The position numbers were made by a program, and so were the translations under genes. 64,000 bases of DNA, from positions 77,184,697-77,248,696 of the forward strand of contig NC_080546.1 of the NCBI RefSeq assembly GCF_028640845.1, given 5' to 3'. Position 1 is the first letter of the stretch; each line of letters opens with the position of its first letter. This stretch comes from Ahaetulla prasina. Its lineage: Eukaryota; Chordata; Lepidosauria; Squamata; Colubridae. Shown one piece after another: positions 36,101-45,692 of the stretch. Below the pieces are notes generated by a model. That model worked only from the letters and a program-made list of their open reading frames with translations, ran no database searches and was not told the DNA's origin.

Positions 36101-38153
36101 AGGTAAGCCCTTATTTTAGATGTACTATGGATAAAGTCCAATACTTTGAGATATAACAAATGTTATGGGGGAAAGAACTTTGTCCTTTAAGTTTCTGGCA
36201 ATTAAAAATGTGTTACTGGTACTGGATTGTGCCCATTTATGACACAATCACGTATGGATTGTCATTAAAAATTACTTCGTATTTAGCCAAAATATTTTTT
36301 GGAGTATAAGACGCACCAGAGTATAAGATGCACCTTAGTTTTTGGGGAGGAAAATAAGAAAAAGCTGATTGGCAGGTGGATCGGCCTCCCGGAATACCCC
36401 CGATCAGCTGTTCCCAGAGGTGAATTTTAGCAACAGGTTCCTTGGTTGTGAGCTCTGTGCCTTCTTTTTTCTGCCTCTGAAATTCCGTTTCAGAAAAAAC
36501 TTTTTTCTGCCTCTGAAAGCCTCCAAAACAGAACTTCAAAAAAAAAGCCTCTGAAGTTCTGTTTGGGCGCTTCTTTTCTGAAGCTGTATTGGGGGGCTTT
36601 TTTTCTGAAGCTCTGTTTGGGGGCTTTTTTTCTGAAGGTCTGTTTTGGGGCTTCTTTTCTGAAGCTCTGTTTGGGGGCTTCTTTTCTGAAGCTTCTTTCA
36701 ACCTCTGAAACCTCCATTTGAGAAGCTGGGCAGAGCTACATTCGGAGTATAATGCGCACCCAGATTTTCACCCTCTTTTTTGGGGGAAAAAGGTGCATCT
36801 TATACTCCAAAAAATATGGTAATTTTGTCTGATATCACTTGCTAATCAAGCATAATCTGCTCCCATTCTACTGAGGCTGACTGCAACTATATTTATTTTG
36901 TGAAAAAATGAAGAAGGTTCAAAGAAATAGACTCTCATGTGCCAATCTGTAAATTAAGAGGCTTTCCTATAACCCAGAAAGTCAAACCATTCAGTGTTAA
37001 AATACATTAGCTGAAAAGTTGTGCTTAGAAAAATTATTGATTTCATGCATTTGTTTCATTTTTACCCTGCCACAACCCCACAAGATACTTGGCAGATTTA
37101 ATATATGTTTAACATACTCATGCTAGAGCAGGGGTCTGCAAACTTGGCTCTTTTAAGACTTGTGGACTTCAAGTCCCAGAGTTCCTCAGCCAGCTTTGCT
37201 TTGCTGGCTGAGCTTTGCTAGCTGAGGAACTCTGGGAGTTGAAGTCCACAAGTCTTAAAAGAGCCAAGTTTGCAAACCACTGTTCTAGAGCATTGCCAGA
37301 AATATTTCAAAAAATGGGTTGAAAATCACTGATCAGTTGTTTGAGAAGGGGATTTACTAAGCCTGAATTTCATGCTTCTTCTTGAACAGCATACAAGTCA
37401 AGTGTCATGTTTTTAAAAGGCCACAAATCTGTAACCTAAATAGTGAAATCAAAAGGGAAATCACGTATACTTTCTCATTTTTCTTCCTGTGTGTGCAATC
37501 TCTGCTAGATCGATAAGAATATTTGTGTGTTCATTAGTAAAGGTAAAGGTTCCCCTTGCACATATATGTGCTAGTCATTCACAACTCTAGGTGGCAGTGC
37601 TCATCTCCGTTTCAAAGCCAAAGAGCCAGCACCATCCGAAGATGTCTCCATGGTCATGACTAAATGCCAAAGATGCACAGAATGTTGTTATCTTCCCATC
37701 AAAGGTGGCCCCTATTTTTCTACTTGCATTTTTAAGTGCTTTCGAACTGCTAGGTAGGCAGAAGCTGGGACAATGAGAGTGCACCCCTTTATGTGGCACT
37801 AGGGATTCGAACCGCTGAACTGCCGACCTTTCGATCGACAAGCTCAGCCTCTTAACCACTGAGCCACCACGTCCCTGTGTGTTCATTAGTCATCTATTAA
37901 TATTTATTTTAAAAAAATGATTTATAAAACAAGAAAATATATTTTTCAGATTCAAATAAGTAAAAAAGTAGAAGTATAAATAAGGCAACTGCAGTATTTC
38001 GCTAAATAACATGTCAGCTTTTGTATCCACCAGTGCAGGGTTTTTCTGTCAAGCTACTACAGAGATCACAATGTGGAATTATCAAAACTTCTACACAAAT
38101 TGGGACAACCGTTGCCATCGTGGCTGAGACAGGAGTTGCAAAAAGTGAGATAG
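23803..38153 (+). CDS. NDST3/NDST4: NDST heparan sulfate N-deacetylase/N-sulfotransferase, C-terminal eight exons
   Basis: Golgi type II membrane enzyme that N-deacetylates and N-sulfates GlcNAc in heparan sulfate, using PAPS as sulfate donor. Only the 3' part is here: eight exons, all introns GT-AG, phases consistent (0,1,2,0,0,2,0), giving 360 residues to the stop. Counting back on an 882-residue NDST1 scale puts the PAPS-loop Lys (in GPQKTGTT) at 614, the catalytic-base Glu (FEEVQFF) at 642, Ser of RAYSWYQHQR at 712, His at 716 and the disulfide cysteines at 818 and 828, all as known for NDST1. So the sulfotransferase domain looks functional. The exons upstream, for the signal anchor and deacetylase domain, were not found in the window. 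Residues such as [13 protein letters not shown] and the EEGKTKC stretch look closer to NDST3/NDST4 than to NDST1/NDST2, but this is from memory and the paralog is unsettled. The terminal exon is tandemly duplicated downstream. Confidence 0.95.
24255..25009. mobile_element. hAT-like element, GGCGAACCT family, with internal insertion
   Basis: Starts ccatgatggcgaacctatgg after ccctaggc, ends aaaaggttcgccatcag. The right TSD is not clean. An LTR-like piece (24500-24830) sits inside it, so three elements are nested: CR1, hAT-like, LTR-like. Confidence 0.65.
24500..24830 (+). repeat. LTR-like segment
   Basis: Preceded by gttgggaggggg (polypurine-like), contains aacctggaagctttcagttt, tctaataaattgg (poly(A) signal) and ends ggaaccctgaca. 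Related segments at 42645-42993 and 48885-49196. Confidence 0.45.
25858..25992. mobile_element. palindromic hAT MITE (CAGGGGTCTCC family)
   Basis: 135 bp with nearly complete inverted arms; TSD atatagat exact on both sides (25850-25857, 25993-26000). Confidence 0.92.
26059..26155 (+). CDS. NDST3/NDST4: NDST exon b (start of sulfotransferase domain, PAPS loop)
   Basis: 97 bp, phase 0 in and phase 1 out. Acceptor ccctttag, donor ctg/gtaaaa. It encodes [12 protein letters not shown], then [17 protein letters not shown], and the Gly codon is split with the next exon. The Lys is the NDST1 Lys614 equivalent that contacts the 5' phosphosulfate of PAPS. Confidence 0.96.
26462..26775. mobile_element. 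hAT MITE (GTGTCAAAC family) with nested element
   Basis: Ends cacaagtatcaaac and gtttgatacctttg; outer flanks gtctatga and gtctagga (7 of 8). Interrupted by the element at 26494-26675. Relative of 30977-31111. Confidence 0.75.
26494..26675. mobile_element. hAT-like element, gcatgcgcag type (nested)
   Basis: Starts caggggtggtattcac, ends taccaccactg; TSD acgttaat (26486-26493) and acgttgat (26676-26683), 7 of 8. Confidence 0.8.
27092..27176. repeat. 85-bp palindrome in NDST intron
   Basis: Arms of about 37 bp: gcaagatccaatct, ggtcggt, gggaccagaggtt against their complements. Short loop atctgg. No TSD seen. Confidence 0.85.
27352..27475 (+). CDS. NDST3/NDST4: NDST exon c (catalytic Glu region)
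   Basis: 124 bp, phase 1 in and phase 2 out. Acceptor tttttgcag, donor ttg/gtaaga. It completes GTTALYLFL and carries [15 protein letters not shown], with the Glu642 equivalent (catalytic base in NDST1). The last Trp codon is split with exon d. A large palindrome lies about 175 bp upstream in the intron. Confidence 0.96.
27476..28470. other. NDST intron sequence
   Basis: AT-rich, no supported repeat or exon. Confidence 0.5.
28475..28735 (-). repeat. tRNA-derived SINE with L2-type tail (reverse)
   Basis: cccgcccttctccgaagactcagggcgg through the tRNA-like head reversed. Confidence 0.85.
28888..29228 (+). repeat. Sauria-type SINE
   Basis: tRNA-like head ctcagtggctaagacgctgag, Bov-B-type tail ggggaaccttaaccttta. 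More diverged than its neighbours. Confidence 0.88.
29408..29582 (+). CDS. NDST3/NDST4: NDST exon d (3'-phosphate-binding region)
   Basis: 175 bp, phase 2 in and phase 0 out. Acceptor ttttgcag, donor cag/gtatac. It encodes [23 protein letters not shown] and the [12 protein letters not shown] motif; the Ser is the Ser712 equivalent that binds the 3' phosphate of PAPS. Confidence 0.96.
30125..30487 (+). repeat. Sauria-type SINE, full length with TSD
   Basis: 14-bp exact TSD tacccttgttagta at 30111-30124 and 30488-30501. Confidence 0.95.
30650..30820 (+). CDS. NDST3/NDST4: NDST exon e
   Basis: 171 bp, 57 codons, phase 0 both ends. Acceptor gtttttcag, donor cag/gtaaac. It starts with HQRFHKDP, the His being the His716 equivalent, and continues to [22 protein letters not shown], a strongly conserved helix region of the family. 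Confidence 0.96.
30977..31111. mobile_element. hAT MITE (GTGTCAAAC family)
   Basis: Starts catgggtgtcaaac, ends gtttgacacccctg; exact TSD gcttagat (30969-30976, 31112-31119). Confidence 0.92.
31151..31445. mobile_element. hAT-like element, gatactgtaaaatct type
   Basis: Starts aagtggtgggattcaa, ends aacacctctg. The flanks match poorly (4 of 8), so the insertion is old or the edge is off. Confidence 0.6.
31627..31673. repeat. (GT)n microsatellite
   Basis: About 23 GT units, directly upstream of a truncated Sauria SINE. Confidence 0.97.
31680..31928 (+). repeat. Sauria-type SINE, 5'-truncated
   Basis: Lacks the tRNA-like head; begins at gtcccagcttctgcc and ends acctttaccttacc. Confidence 0.88.
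32359..32491. mobile_element. hAT MITE, GTGTCAAACTGGCGGCC family
   Basis: Flanked by atctagat at 32351-32358 and 32492-32499. Starts caagggtgtcaaactgg and ends tttggcacctgtg. Confidence 0.88.
32500..32635. mobile_element. palindromic hAT MITE (CAGGGGTCTTC family)
   Basis: Long inverted arms; atctagat on both sides (32492-32499, 32636-32643). It shares its left TSD with the right TSD of the neighbouring element. Confidence 0.92.
33088..33205. repeat. (TTTC)n microsatellite forming the exon f pyrimidine tract
   Basis: TTTC/CTTT units with a short TC run, ending at the AG before exon f. Confidence 0.95.
33207..33316 (+). CDS. NDST3/NDST4: NDST exon f
   Basis: 110 bp, phase 0 in and phase 2 out. 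It encodes [14 protein letters not shown], then [19 protein letters not shown]. Its polypyrimidine tract is the end of a long TTTC microsatellite that runs up to the acceptor (tttccag). Donor aac/gtgagt. Confidence 0.95.
33360..33551. mobile_element. hAT-like element, gcatgcgcag type
   Basis: Starts cagtagtggttttcac, ends acccaccactg; TSD attcaatt and attaaatt (7 of 8). Confidence 0.8.
33848..34075 (+). repeat. tRNA-derived SINE with L2-type tail, head truncated
   Basis: Begins within the head at acacagctgcttgcaatt and ends gccgccctgagtcttcgg...aaataaaaataaa. Confidence 0.85.
34076..35064. other. NDST intron sequence
   Basis: AT-rich, no supported feature. Confidence 0.5.
35068..35155 (-). 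repeat. Sauria-type SINE fragment (reverse)
   Basis: Only the tail: aaaggtaaaggttcccctca to aaagccgaagagccagc. Confidence 0.85.
35694..35912. mobile_element. hAT-like element, gttttgcagtatcc type
   Basis: Starts caggggtgaaatccag, ends tttcaccactg; flanks aactggag and atctgaag (6 of 8). Confidence 0.7.
36000..36102 (+). CDS. NDST3/NDST4: NDST exon g (disulfide and substrate loop)
   Basis: 103 bp, phase 2 in and phase 0 out. Acceptor gtttcag, donor gag/gtaagc. It encodes [19 protein letters not shown] and the basic [15 protein letters not shown]. The two Cys are the Cys818 and Cys828 equivalents that form the disulfide in NDST1. Confidence 0.96.
36292..36817. mobile_element. DNA transposon with 26-bp inverted ends (ggagtataagacgcacc)
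   Basis: Ends atattttttggagtataaga and the matching ctccaaaaaatat are inverted repeats. Interior 36545-36710 holds about five tandem units of ttctgaagctctgtttgggggc, giving a false [14 protein letters not shown] frame on the minus strand. Confidence 0.75.
37129..37282. mobile_element. palindromic hAT MITE (CAGGGGTCTGC type)
   Basis: Long inverted arms; TSD tgctagag and ttctagag (7 of 8). Confidence 0.88.
37539..37875 (-). repeat. Sauria-type SINE (reverse) containing the duplication breakpoint
   Basis: 15-bp exact TSD tgtgtgttcattagt at 37524-37538 and 37876-37890. The duplicate in unit 2 (43298-43597) lacks the first 37 bp and the left TSD, showing that the unit 1 left edge is ancestral. 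Confidence 0.95.
38034..38153 (+). CDS. NDST3/NDST4: NDST terminal exon h, copy 1
   Basis: 120 bp of coding sequence, phase 0, ending in TAG at 38151-38153. It encodes 39 residues beginning [20 protein letters not shown] and ending LRQELQKVR, the conserved NDST C terminus. Acceptor ctttt...ccaccag. A second AG five bases into the exon (tgcag) would shift the frame, so it is not the main site. The first residue is Cys where I would expect Ser. The reading frame is too short to stand out as an ORF and was found by extending exon g. This copy sits in the first unit of the tandem duplication. Confidence 0.94.
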   Translation, partial: CRVFLSSYYRDHNVELSKLLHKLGQPLPSWLRQELQKVR

Positions 38154-38948
38154 CACAAGGACTCTTCTTGACTTGAATTACGAACAAACTTAAGTTTCCA
38201 GGAAACTTTATCGGAACTAAGGCTCTTCAACTTGGGGAAAAAGGATTGAGATTTGTGTGATATATTGTCAACTGGATTCTAAAAAATCGTATGGATTTAT
38301 CTCTGACAGTACACGGATTTCATAACAATGTAAAGATAGATGGATATAGCACAAAGCTTAATCTATCATGACCTACAGCTCTGTCAGAAATATGAAAATG
38401 CATCATGTAACTCCTATTCAATGCAATAGGATTGGTAAGTGGATTGTGTTTAGAAACCACTCTGTATATTTGACATCAAGTTTCAAATGTTTGGGTTAAA
38501 ACTTCAAGAAGGAGATCTATACAACGTTCCAAAATCAGAACAAATATTTACAATTTTATATAGTTTATTCCTATCGCTTTAATAATGTTGTGTGTCTCTC
38601 TCTCATGTTGATTTTGTAAATTACCACCTCTGCTCAGTTTTCAAATAATTGAATTACACTGGTGACTTTTTTTAAAAGATAACAAAAATGTAGCACAAAA
38701 TGCCAAGCTTACTCCCACTTCACAGTTTTGGTTTAGAATGTGGGGTAAGAATATCAATCAGTGAATGTGGGGTAAGAATATATAATATTTTAAAAAGTAA
38801 GGATTCCTCCCAATTGGCCTAAATTCTGGGAATAGCATCAACACAGTATAGAAGCAGTTTGCCATTACCTTCTTCCAGAACTCTTTTATGAATCCTCAGT
38901 TTAACTGACACTGCTTAATTACTGAGATCAGCCAATGAGCAATATTAA
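38154..38948 (+). other. probable NDST 3' UTR, copy 1
   Basis: Non-repetitive AT-rich sequence directly after the stop, repeated nearly unchanged at 43876-44670. No AATAAA lies close to the stop; the first clear ones I see are near 39820 (in hAT-adjacent DNA) and 40457-40470. The poly(A) site is therefore uncertain. Confidence 0.45.
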
Positions 38949-38951
38949 AAA

Positions 38952-39303
38952 GGTAAAGGTTCCCCTCACACATAGGTGCTAATCGTTCCCAACTCTAGGG
39001 GGCGGTGCTCATCTCCATTTCAAAGCCGAAGAGCCAGCGCTGTCCGAAGACATCTCCGTGGTCATGTGGCCGGCATGACTCAATGCCAAAGGCGTACGGA
39101 ACGCTGTTACCTTCCCACCAAAGGTGGTCCCTATTTTTTCTACTTGTATTTTTTATGTTCTTTAGAAACTGCTAGGTTGGCAGAAGCTGGGACAAGTAAC
39201 GGGAGCTCACCCCATTACGTGGCACTAGGGATTCGAACTGCTGAACTGCCGATCTTTCGATCGACAAGCTCAGCGTCTTAGCCATTAAGCCACCGCATCC
39301 CTA
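38952..39303 (-). repeat. Sauria-type SINE (reverse), unit 1
   Basis: aggtaaaggttcccctcaca to ttaagccaccgcatccct; duplicated at 44673-45024. Confidence 0.9.
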
Positions 39304-39845
39304 TATTAGTGGGTAAGGATTACCATTACTGGAATATATGAGAATTCACTTTATCTGTTCATCATGTCATCAGAATTGGGAGTTTTCATAAATGTGAAGA
39401 TTTCTAGAAGAGATGGACAGGTGCCTTAACTCACCCGCTATGCTATATCAGGGGAAGAACTATACAGTATAACCATCTGGATATGGATACAGAAAAATGT
39501 GAGATACAGACAGGAGTGTTCCTAGGCCTGCTATCTCATTCCATTATCCTTTGGGAGATTTGCGGCTTCAGCAGTTGGAGGAACAATACTGTTTTTTAAT
39601 GTAAATGATTTACCTATTAAAACCAAGAGCATATAGGATGCTAACATGGCCACAGTTCCTTCATGTGTCACCAGCTTTAACATTCACATGGTTGTTTATG
39701 CATAGGGATTCCCACAGTCCTGACTGACAGCAAGAAAACTGAATATGTTCTCAAACCACTGTCAACAGAGTGTTGAGGAAATCACGGTTCCATTAGAGAC
39801 ACAGAGACATTTAAAGCCACAATAAAATTATATTGATGCAGTTGC

Positions 39846-39975
39846 TACTACACGCGCATGTGCAGAGCATCAAAAAGGGGACATGATAACATCCGGGCGG
39901 GTGGGCGGAGCCTCCCACAACCGCCACTACTGGTTCACCCAAGCCGAATAGAACCAGCTGAATACCACCACCGAT
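39846..39975. mobile_element. hAT-like element fragment, unit 1
   Basis: gcgcatgtgcagagcatcaaaa, catccgggcgggtgggcgg, ends taccaccaccg; left end missing. Duplicated at 45569-45692. Confidence 0.6.
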
Positions 39976-40437
39976 TCCCTCCTCCCACTACTTCACTAAA
40001 TACTTTTCAACTAGGTAAATTGGTAACCAGTTGTTGGAAGAATGGAGGCTGCAATGTTTTCATCCAGAACCAGTCAAAAGCTGGTGGGCCTCAGGATTCC
40101 TTTATCTTCCACAAAGTTTCATTGATTCATAAATTGGGCAGCTGCGGATGGGATTAAGGTTTCCAGATGGAATTAAGGCTTTCTGGGTTTTCCCACACAG
40201 ACTAAAAATGGATGCGCTAGGCATTAATCAGGTAATCATCCAAGCAGGCCTTTGATTGTGAAATATCAGACATCTCCCAAACTCCATCCTCTGCCATATC
40301 TAGACACTAAGAAAATATTTAGATCACAATTTAAAAGAAAAATCTCAAGAGAAAGAAGATAAAAACCAAACACGTTTATGCCTTCTGCTCTACCTGGGGA
40401 AAGCATTGGACATACCCATCCTATTATTGATGCTTAA

Positions 40438-42293
40438 TTGATGCTATGAAAGCAAATAAAGCAAATAAAAATAAATTTAAACAAATAATGTGCTGTTGTT
40501 GCCTTTGAAAGCAATATGCACAATTTTAATTTTAAAAATGTGACAAAATGTTGGCTGGAGTTTCGTAGCGATTATCAGTGTTTTAGAAGACTAAAGAAGA
40601 ATAAATCTTGAATACTATTATAAGCCAATTTTACCTTATTACCATCTGCCCCATGATGCTTCACATCCAAACAATATTGTCAGTATTGGTTGAATGTAAG
40701 CTAAAATATATATTTGGAATAAAAACATTGCTGTGTTGTCTTGAAATCCATATAGTTAATTAAATATGCAAAATGTTGCCCAGCCAAAGGTAACATTTTC
40801 TTAGTTTAAATATTCTTTAAAAAGACTTTAAATTGGTGTGAGTTGAAAGACAGTCACAGTTTAGAAAATGTTACAGAGTAGGAAGCTCCTTTAGCTTTAA
40901 CCCAGTTATTGAAAGTCAGCACTTTAAGATGATGTACGAGTTTTTCTACTGTACCTCTCATTACCTTTGGTGAACAAATGTAAAATTGTTCTTGGCCATG
41001 TATTCACCCTCCTGTTCATTTGTGAAAAGATTTTTTGCTGAGGAGTGATTCACTTTGTCCTTTATAGAGGTGCAGTCATTTCTGCACAATATGGTAAAAC
41101 TGCTGAGAACTTTTATGTGGGGGTTTTTTTTTCTTCTTTTCTTTTGTGGCATCTGAGTAAAGGGATCTCATTAGCTGAATGTCTGCATAAAGCAGAGAAT
41201 ATATCAAAAACAGTGTTTCTCTCAACCAACCCCTTCCAGATATAGGCTGAGAAATTTGGGGTGTTACAATTTAATACAGAGGTCTCCAACCTTGGCAACT
41301 TTAAGACTTGTGGACTTCAACTCCCAGAATACCTCAGCCAGCAAAAGCTGGCTGAGGAATTCTGGAAGTTGAAGTCCACAAGTCTTAAAGTTGCCAAGGT
41401 TGGAGACCACTGATTTAATACACCTAGAAGTATGGGGAAAGACTACCCTAAAATATTAAGTTTCTAAAGAATTACTCTGTAGTAATTCTACAGAGTAGTG
41501 GTTCTGCAGTGGTTCTGTGGCAGAGGTTTCTGAGTAAACACTACAATGTGAGCCAGTATTATGTAAATGTTGGTCTTAAAAGCATTAAAAAAAATCACAT
41601 AAGCATCTAATATCTTGCTTAAGTGAGACTTCATGCCAATGTATGCATATGTGCCTGTATGTGTATACCTATAAAAGTGGAGACATACATATATTTCACA
41701 GATCCTTCGCAGGAATTTACAGAATAATATTGATGTGACTTGAGTTGGCTGTAAGAAACAGGTGAAAATAAAATTCAGTGTTAAAACTATCTGTAGGATA
41801 GTTAAAGGGGGAGTCAGGTGACAGAAATAGAAACACAAATATTAGTCACATATTCCAAGAAAATTGTGTATGTTTCTATTGCAATATTTGCCCAGTTCTG
41901 CACATGAGAAAACTATTATTAATATATTGTACAGATTATACTTTATTATTGCTAAAATGTGAAGCTTCCTCAGGAAGAATAAAAAATGATATTTCAGTGT
42001 TGATAGATGTAATATTCTTCTCATTCACATTGAATGAAAATCTATGGAAATGTATTTCTCAAAATTTTTAAAATAAAATAAAACTGGACATTATTCTTCT
42101 AGTGTCATGATTTCTGCAGCACACCAATAAATTAAGAATTGTTTTAGGTTTTGCTAAAATTACACAGGCGTGCCATTCAAATAAAGGTTGGCACTCCACA
42201 TAGTTAAAAGTGATATTTGCTTCATAAAGGAAGTGACCACTGCACAACAGTAGCAGGCATGCTTATACCGAGAGGTATAAATCGGATTGTAAA
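40438..42293. other. segment present only in duplication unit 1
   Basis: Between A and B parts of the unit; its equivalent in unit 2 was lost. Contains the hAT MITE 41277-41412 and otherwise AT-rich DNA without a supported gene. Confidence 0.8.
41277..41412. mobile_element. palindromic hAT MITE (CAGAGGTCTCC type)
   Basis: Exact TSD atttaata (41269-41276, 41413-41420); nearly perfect inverted arms. Confidence 0.92.
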
Positions 42294-42644
42294 GTTATAT
42301 TTTTGCTTTAAAAAACATATTTAATTTATCTTACTTAAATGATTTTAAGGTCGTAAGTGCTTGCATATGTCTAACGTTTTTCGGTCATAAAAATCCTCGC
42401 TTTAGTAATGAAGAAATTTCACTATGATTTTTGCCTGATATTTAACCAATTTTATGAACGTTCAATGATGTTGGCAGTTTATCTCTAGGAAAATTATACT
42501 CTTTTCTTGGGAAAATGACTGTTTTAAGGCACGGTCCAAAACATCTAGTTCTATTTTCAGTATAAATCCAGGAATATGTTTTCTTATTTTCACGCAAACA
42601 TATAATCCTGTCAGGCCTGGAGGCTATCTTTTTCATTAGATCCC

Positions 42645-42993
42645 CAGGCGTGCCACATTTACTATTGTGGGAAACTGGGAGGGGGAATTGTGTGGAGCCA
42701 GGGTGATATATGTAGTCATAATAATATTCCTTTCTCAGAGGGTCAAGGACATCTTGCCCTGCACCTGGAAGGATAGAACTGGGAGGCATCTCCAGTTGGG
42801 ATGGTGCTTTGATTGGATCATGTGATGGACATGTGGGTGCTGGGTAGGGACTTGGACTTTCCTTTGGGTGGGGAAAACCTGGAAACTTTCAGATTCGGGT
42901 TTTCCCAGATGTGCCAATATGACATCTCTAATAAAATGGAACTTCAAGCCTTGGAGTATTATTTCGTTGGGGGTGTTACTTGGAACCCTGAAA
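42645..42993 (+). repeat. LTR-like segment, unit 1
   Basis: aactgggaggggga, ggaaactttcagattcgg, tctaataaaatgg, ends cttggaaccctga. Related to 24500-24830; duplicate at 48885-49196. Confidence 0.5.
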
Positions 42994-43182
42994 AATACTA
43001 CATAAAAAGTTTATCAGAAAATTAATCTTTCTGATGGTAGGGCTAATGTTGAATTTTATATTTTATCCAAAAACAAAGAATCGTTCTGTTTCTTTAACCT
43101 GCATTGAAACAGACTGTTGTTGTTTTAATATATATATCTTGGCAATAACAATAATGATAATGATAATAATAATAACAACAAC

Positions 43183-43306
43183 AACAGAGTTGGAAGGGAC
43201 CTTGGAGGCCTTCTAGTCCATCCCCTGCCCAGGCAGGAAATGCTACACCACTTCAGACAAATGGTTATCCAACATCTTAAAATTTCTAGCTTTGGAGCAT
43301 TCACAA
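43183..43306 (-). mobile_element. CR1 LINE 3' end (reverse), cut at duplication junction
   Basis: Preceded by an ataata/acaaca microsatellite, then gagttggaagggaccttgga to ggagcattcacaa, where it jumps into the SINE of unit 2. Confidence 0.9.
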
Positions 43307-43597
43307 CTCTAGGTGGCAGTGCTCATCTCCGTTTCAAAGCCAAAGAGCCAGCACCATCCGAAGATGTCTCCATGGTCATGACTAAATGCCAAAGATGCAT
43401 AGAATGTTGTTATCTTCCCATCAAAGGTGGCCCCTATTTTTCTACTTGCATTTTTAAGTGCTTTCGAACTGCTAGGTAGGCAGAAGCTGGGACAATGAGA
43501 GTGCACCCCTTTATGTGGCACTAGGGATTCGAACCGCTGAACTGCCGACCTTTCGATCGACAAGCTCAGCCTCTTAACCACTGAGCCACCACGTCCC
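43298..43597 (-). repeat. Sauria-type SINE, truncated copy in unit 2
   Basis: Copy of 37576-37875; one substitution seen. Confidence 0.92.
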
Positions 43598-43755
43598 TGT
43601 GTGTTCATTAGTCATCTATTAATATTTATTTTAAAAAAATGATTTATAAAACAAGAAAATATATTTTTCAGATTCAAATAAGTAAAAAAGTAGAAGTATA
43701 AATAAGGCAACTGCAGTATTTCGCTAAATAACATGTCAGCTTTTGTATCCACCAG

Positions 43756-43875
43756 TGCAGGGTTTTTCTGTCAAGCTACTACAGAGATCACAATGTGGAA
43801 CTATCAAAACTTCTACACAAATTGGGACAACCGTTGCCATCGTGGCTGAGACAGGAGTTGCAAAAAGTGAGATAG
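43756..43875 (+). CDS. NDST3/NDST4: duplicate NDST terminal exon, copy 2
   Basis: Same length, acceptor, frame and stop as copy 1 at 38034-38153; the only coding difference I see is TTA to CTA in a Leu codon (synonymous). It lies at the same offset (458 bp) from the start of its duplication unit as copy 1. It could act as an alternative terminal exon with its own 3' UTR, or be unused because copy 1 is met first. Which one is spliced cannot be read from DNA. Confidence 0.85.
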   Translation, partial: CRVFLSSYYRDHNVELSKLLHKLGQPLPSWLRQELQKVR

Positions 43876-44672
43876 CACAAGGACTCTTCTTGACTTGAAT
43901 TACGAACAAACTTAAGTTTCCAGGAAACTTTATCGGAACTAAGGCTCTTCAACTTGGGGAAAAAGGATTGAGATTTGTGTGATATATTGTCAACTGGATT
44001 CTAAAAAATCGTATGGATTTATCTCTGACAGTACACGGATTTCATAACAATGTAAAGATAGATGGATATAGCACAAAGCTTAATCTATCATGACCTACAG
44101 CTCTGTCAGAAATATGAAAATGCATCATGTAACTCCTATTCAATGCAATAGGATTGGTAAGTGGATTGTGTTTAGAAACCACTCTGTATATTTGACATCA
44201 AGTTTCAAATGTTTGGGTTAAAACTTCAAGAAGGAGATCTATACAACGTTCCAAAATCAGAACAAATATTTACAATTTTATATAGTTTATTCCTATCGCT
44301 TTAATAATGTTGTGTGTGTCTCTCTCATGTTGATTTTGTAAATTACCTCCTCTGCTCAGTTTTCAAATAATTGAATTACACTGGTGACTTTTTTTAAAAG
44401 ATAACAAAAATGTAGTACAAAATTCCAAGCTTACTCCCACTTCACAGTTTTGGTTTAGAATGTGGGGTAAGAATATCAATCAGTGAATGTGGGGTAAGAA
44501 TATATAATATTTTAAAAAGTAAGGATTCCTCCCAATTGGCCTAAATTCTGGGAATAGCATCAACACAATATAGAAGCAGTTTGCCATTACCTTCTTCCAG
44601 AACTCTTTTATGAATCCTCAGTTTAACTGACACTGCTTAATTACTGAGATCAGCCAATGAGCAATATTAAAA

Positions 44673-45024
44673 AGGTAAAGGTTCCCCTCGCACATAGGTG
44701 CTAATCATTCCCAACTCTAGGGGGCGGTGCTCATCTCCGTTTCAAAGCCGAAGAGCCAGCGCTGTCCGAAGACATCTCCATGGTCATGTGGCCGGCATGA
44801 CTCAACTCCAAAGGTGCACGGAACGCTGTTACCTTCCCACCAAAGGTGGTCCCTATTTTTTCTACTTGTATTTTTTATGTGCTTTAGAAACTGCTAGGTT
44901 GGCAGAAGCTGGGACAAGTAATGGGAGCTCACCCCATTATGTGGCACTAGGGATTTGAACTGCTGAACTGCCGACCTTTCGATCGACAAGCTCAGCGTCT
45001 TAGCCATTAAGCCACCGCATCCCT
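44673..45024 (-). repeat. Sauria-type SINE (reverse), unit 2
   Basis: Duplicate of 38952-39303 with scattered substitutions. Confidence 0.9.
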
Positions 45025-45568
45025 GTATTAGTGGGTAAGGATTACCATTACTGGAATATATGAGAATTCACTTTATCTGTTCATCATGTCATCAGAATTG
45101 GGAGTTTTCATAAATGTGAAGATTTCTAGAAGAGATGGACAGGTGCCTTAACTCACCTGCTATGCTATATCAGGGGAAGAACTATACAGTATATCCATCT
45201 GGATATGGATACAGAAAAATGTGAGATACACACAGGAGTGTTCCTAGGCCTGCTGTCTCATTCCATTATCCTTTGGGAGATTTGCGGCTTCAGCAATTGG
45301 AGGAACAATACTGTTTTTTAATGTAAATGATTTACCTATTAAAACCAAGAGCATATAGGATGCTAACATGCCCACAGTTCCCTCAGGTGTCACCAGCTTT
45401 AACATTCACATGGTTGTTTATGCATAGGGATTCTTGCTGATTGACAGCAAGAAAACTGAATATGTTCTCAAACCACTATCAACAGAGTGTTGAGGAAATC
45501 ACGGTTCCATTAGAGGCACAGAGACATTTAAAGCCACAATAAAATTTTATTGATGCAGTTGCTACTAC

Positions 45569-45692
45569 ACGCGCATGTGCAGAGCATCAAAAAGGGGACA
45601 TGATGACATCCGGGCAGGTGGGCGGAGCCTCCCACAGCCGCCGCTACTGGTTCACCCAAGCCAAATAGAACCAGCTGAATACCATCACCGAT
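45569..45692. mobile_element. hAT-like element fragment, unit 2
   Basis: Duplicate of 39846-39975. Confidence 0.6.

Larger units (their letters stand above)
37576..43297. repeat. tandem duplication unit 1 (5.7 kb)
   Basis: Contains part of a Sauria SINE, NDST terminal exon, 3' flank, a second Sauria SINE, a partial hAT-like element, 1.9 kb found only here (40438-42293), an LTR-like segment and a truncated CR1. Over the first 1 kb aligned to unit 2, I count about four substitutions and no indels. Unit 1 keeps the left flank of the SINE with its 15-bp TSD. Confidence 0.92.

Noticed and set aside
36237..36717. 154-codon minus-strand ORF with SEKKPPNR repeats
   Set aside because: Tandem units inside an inverted-repeat DNA element.
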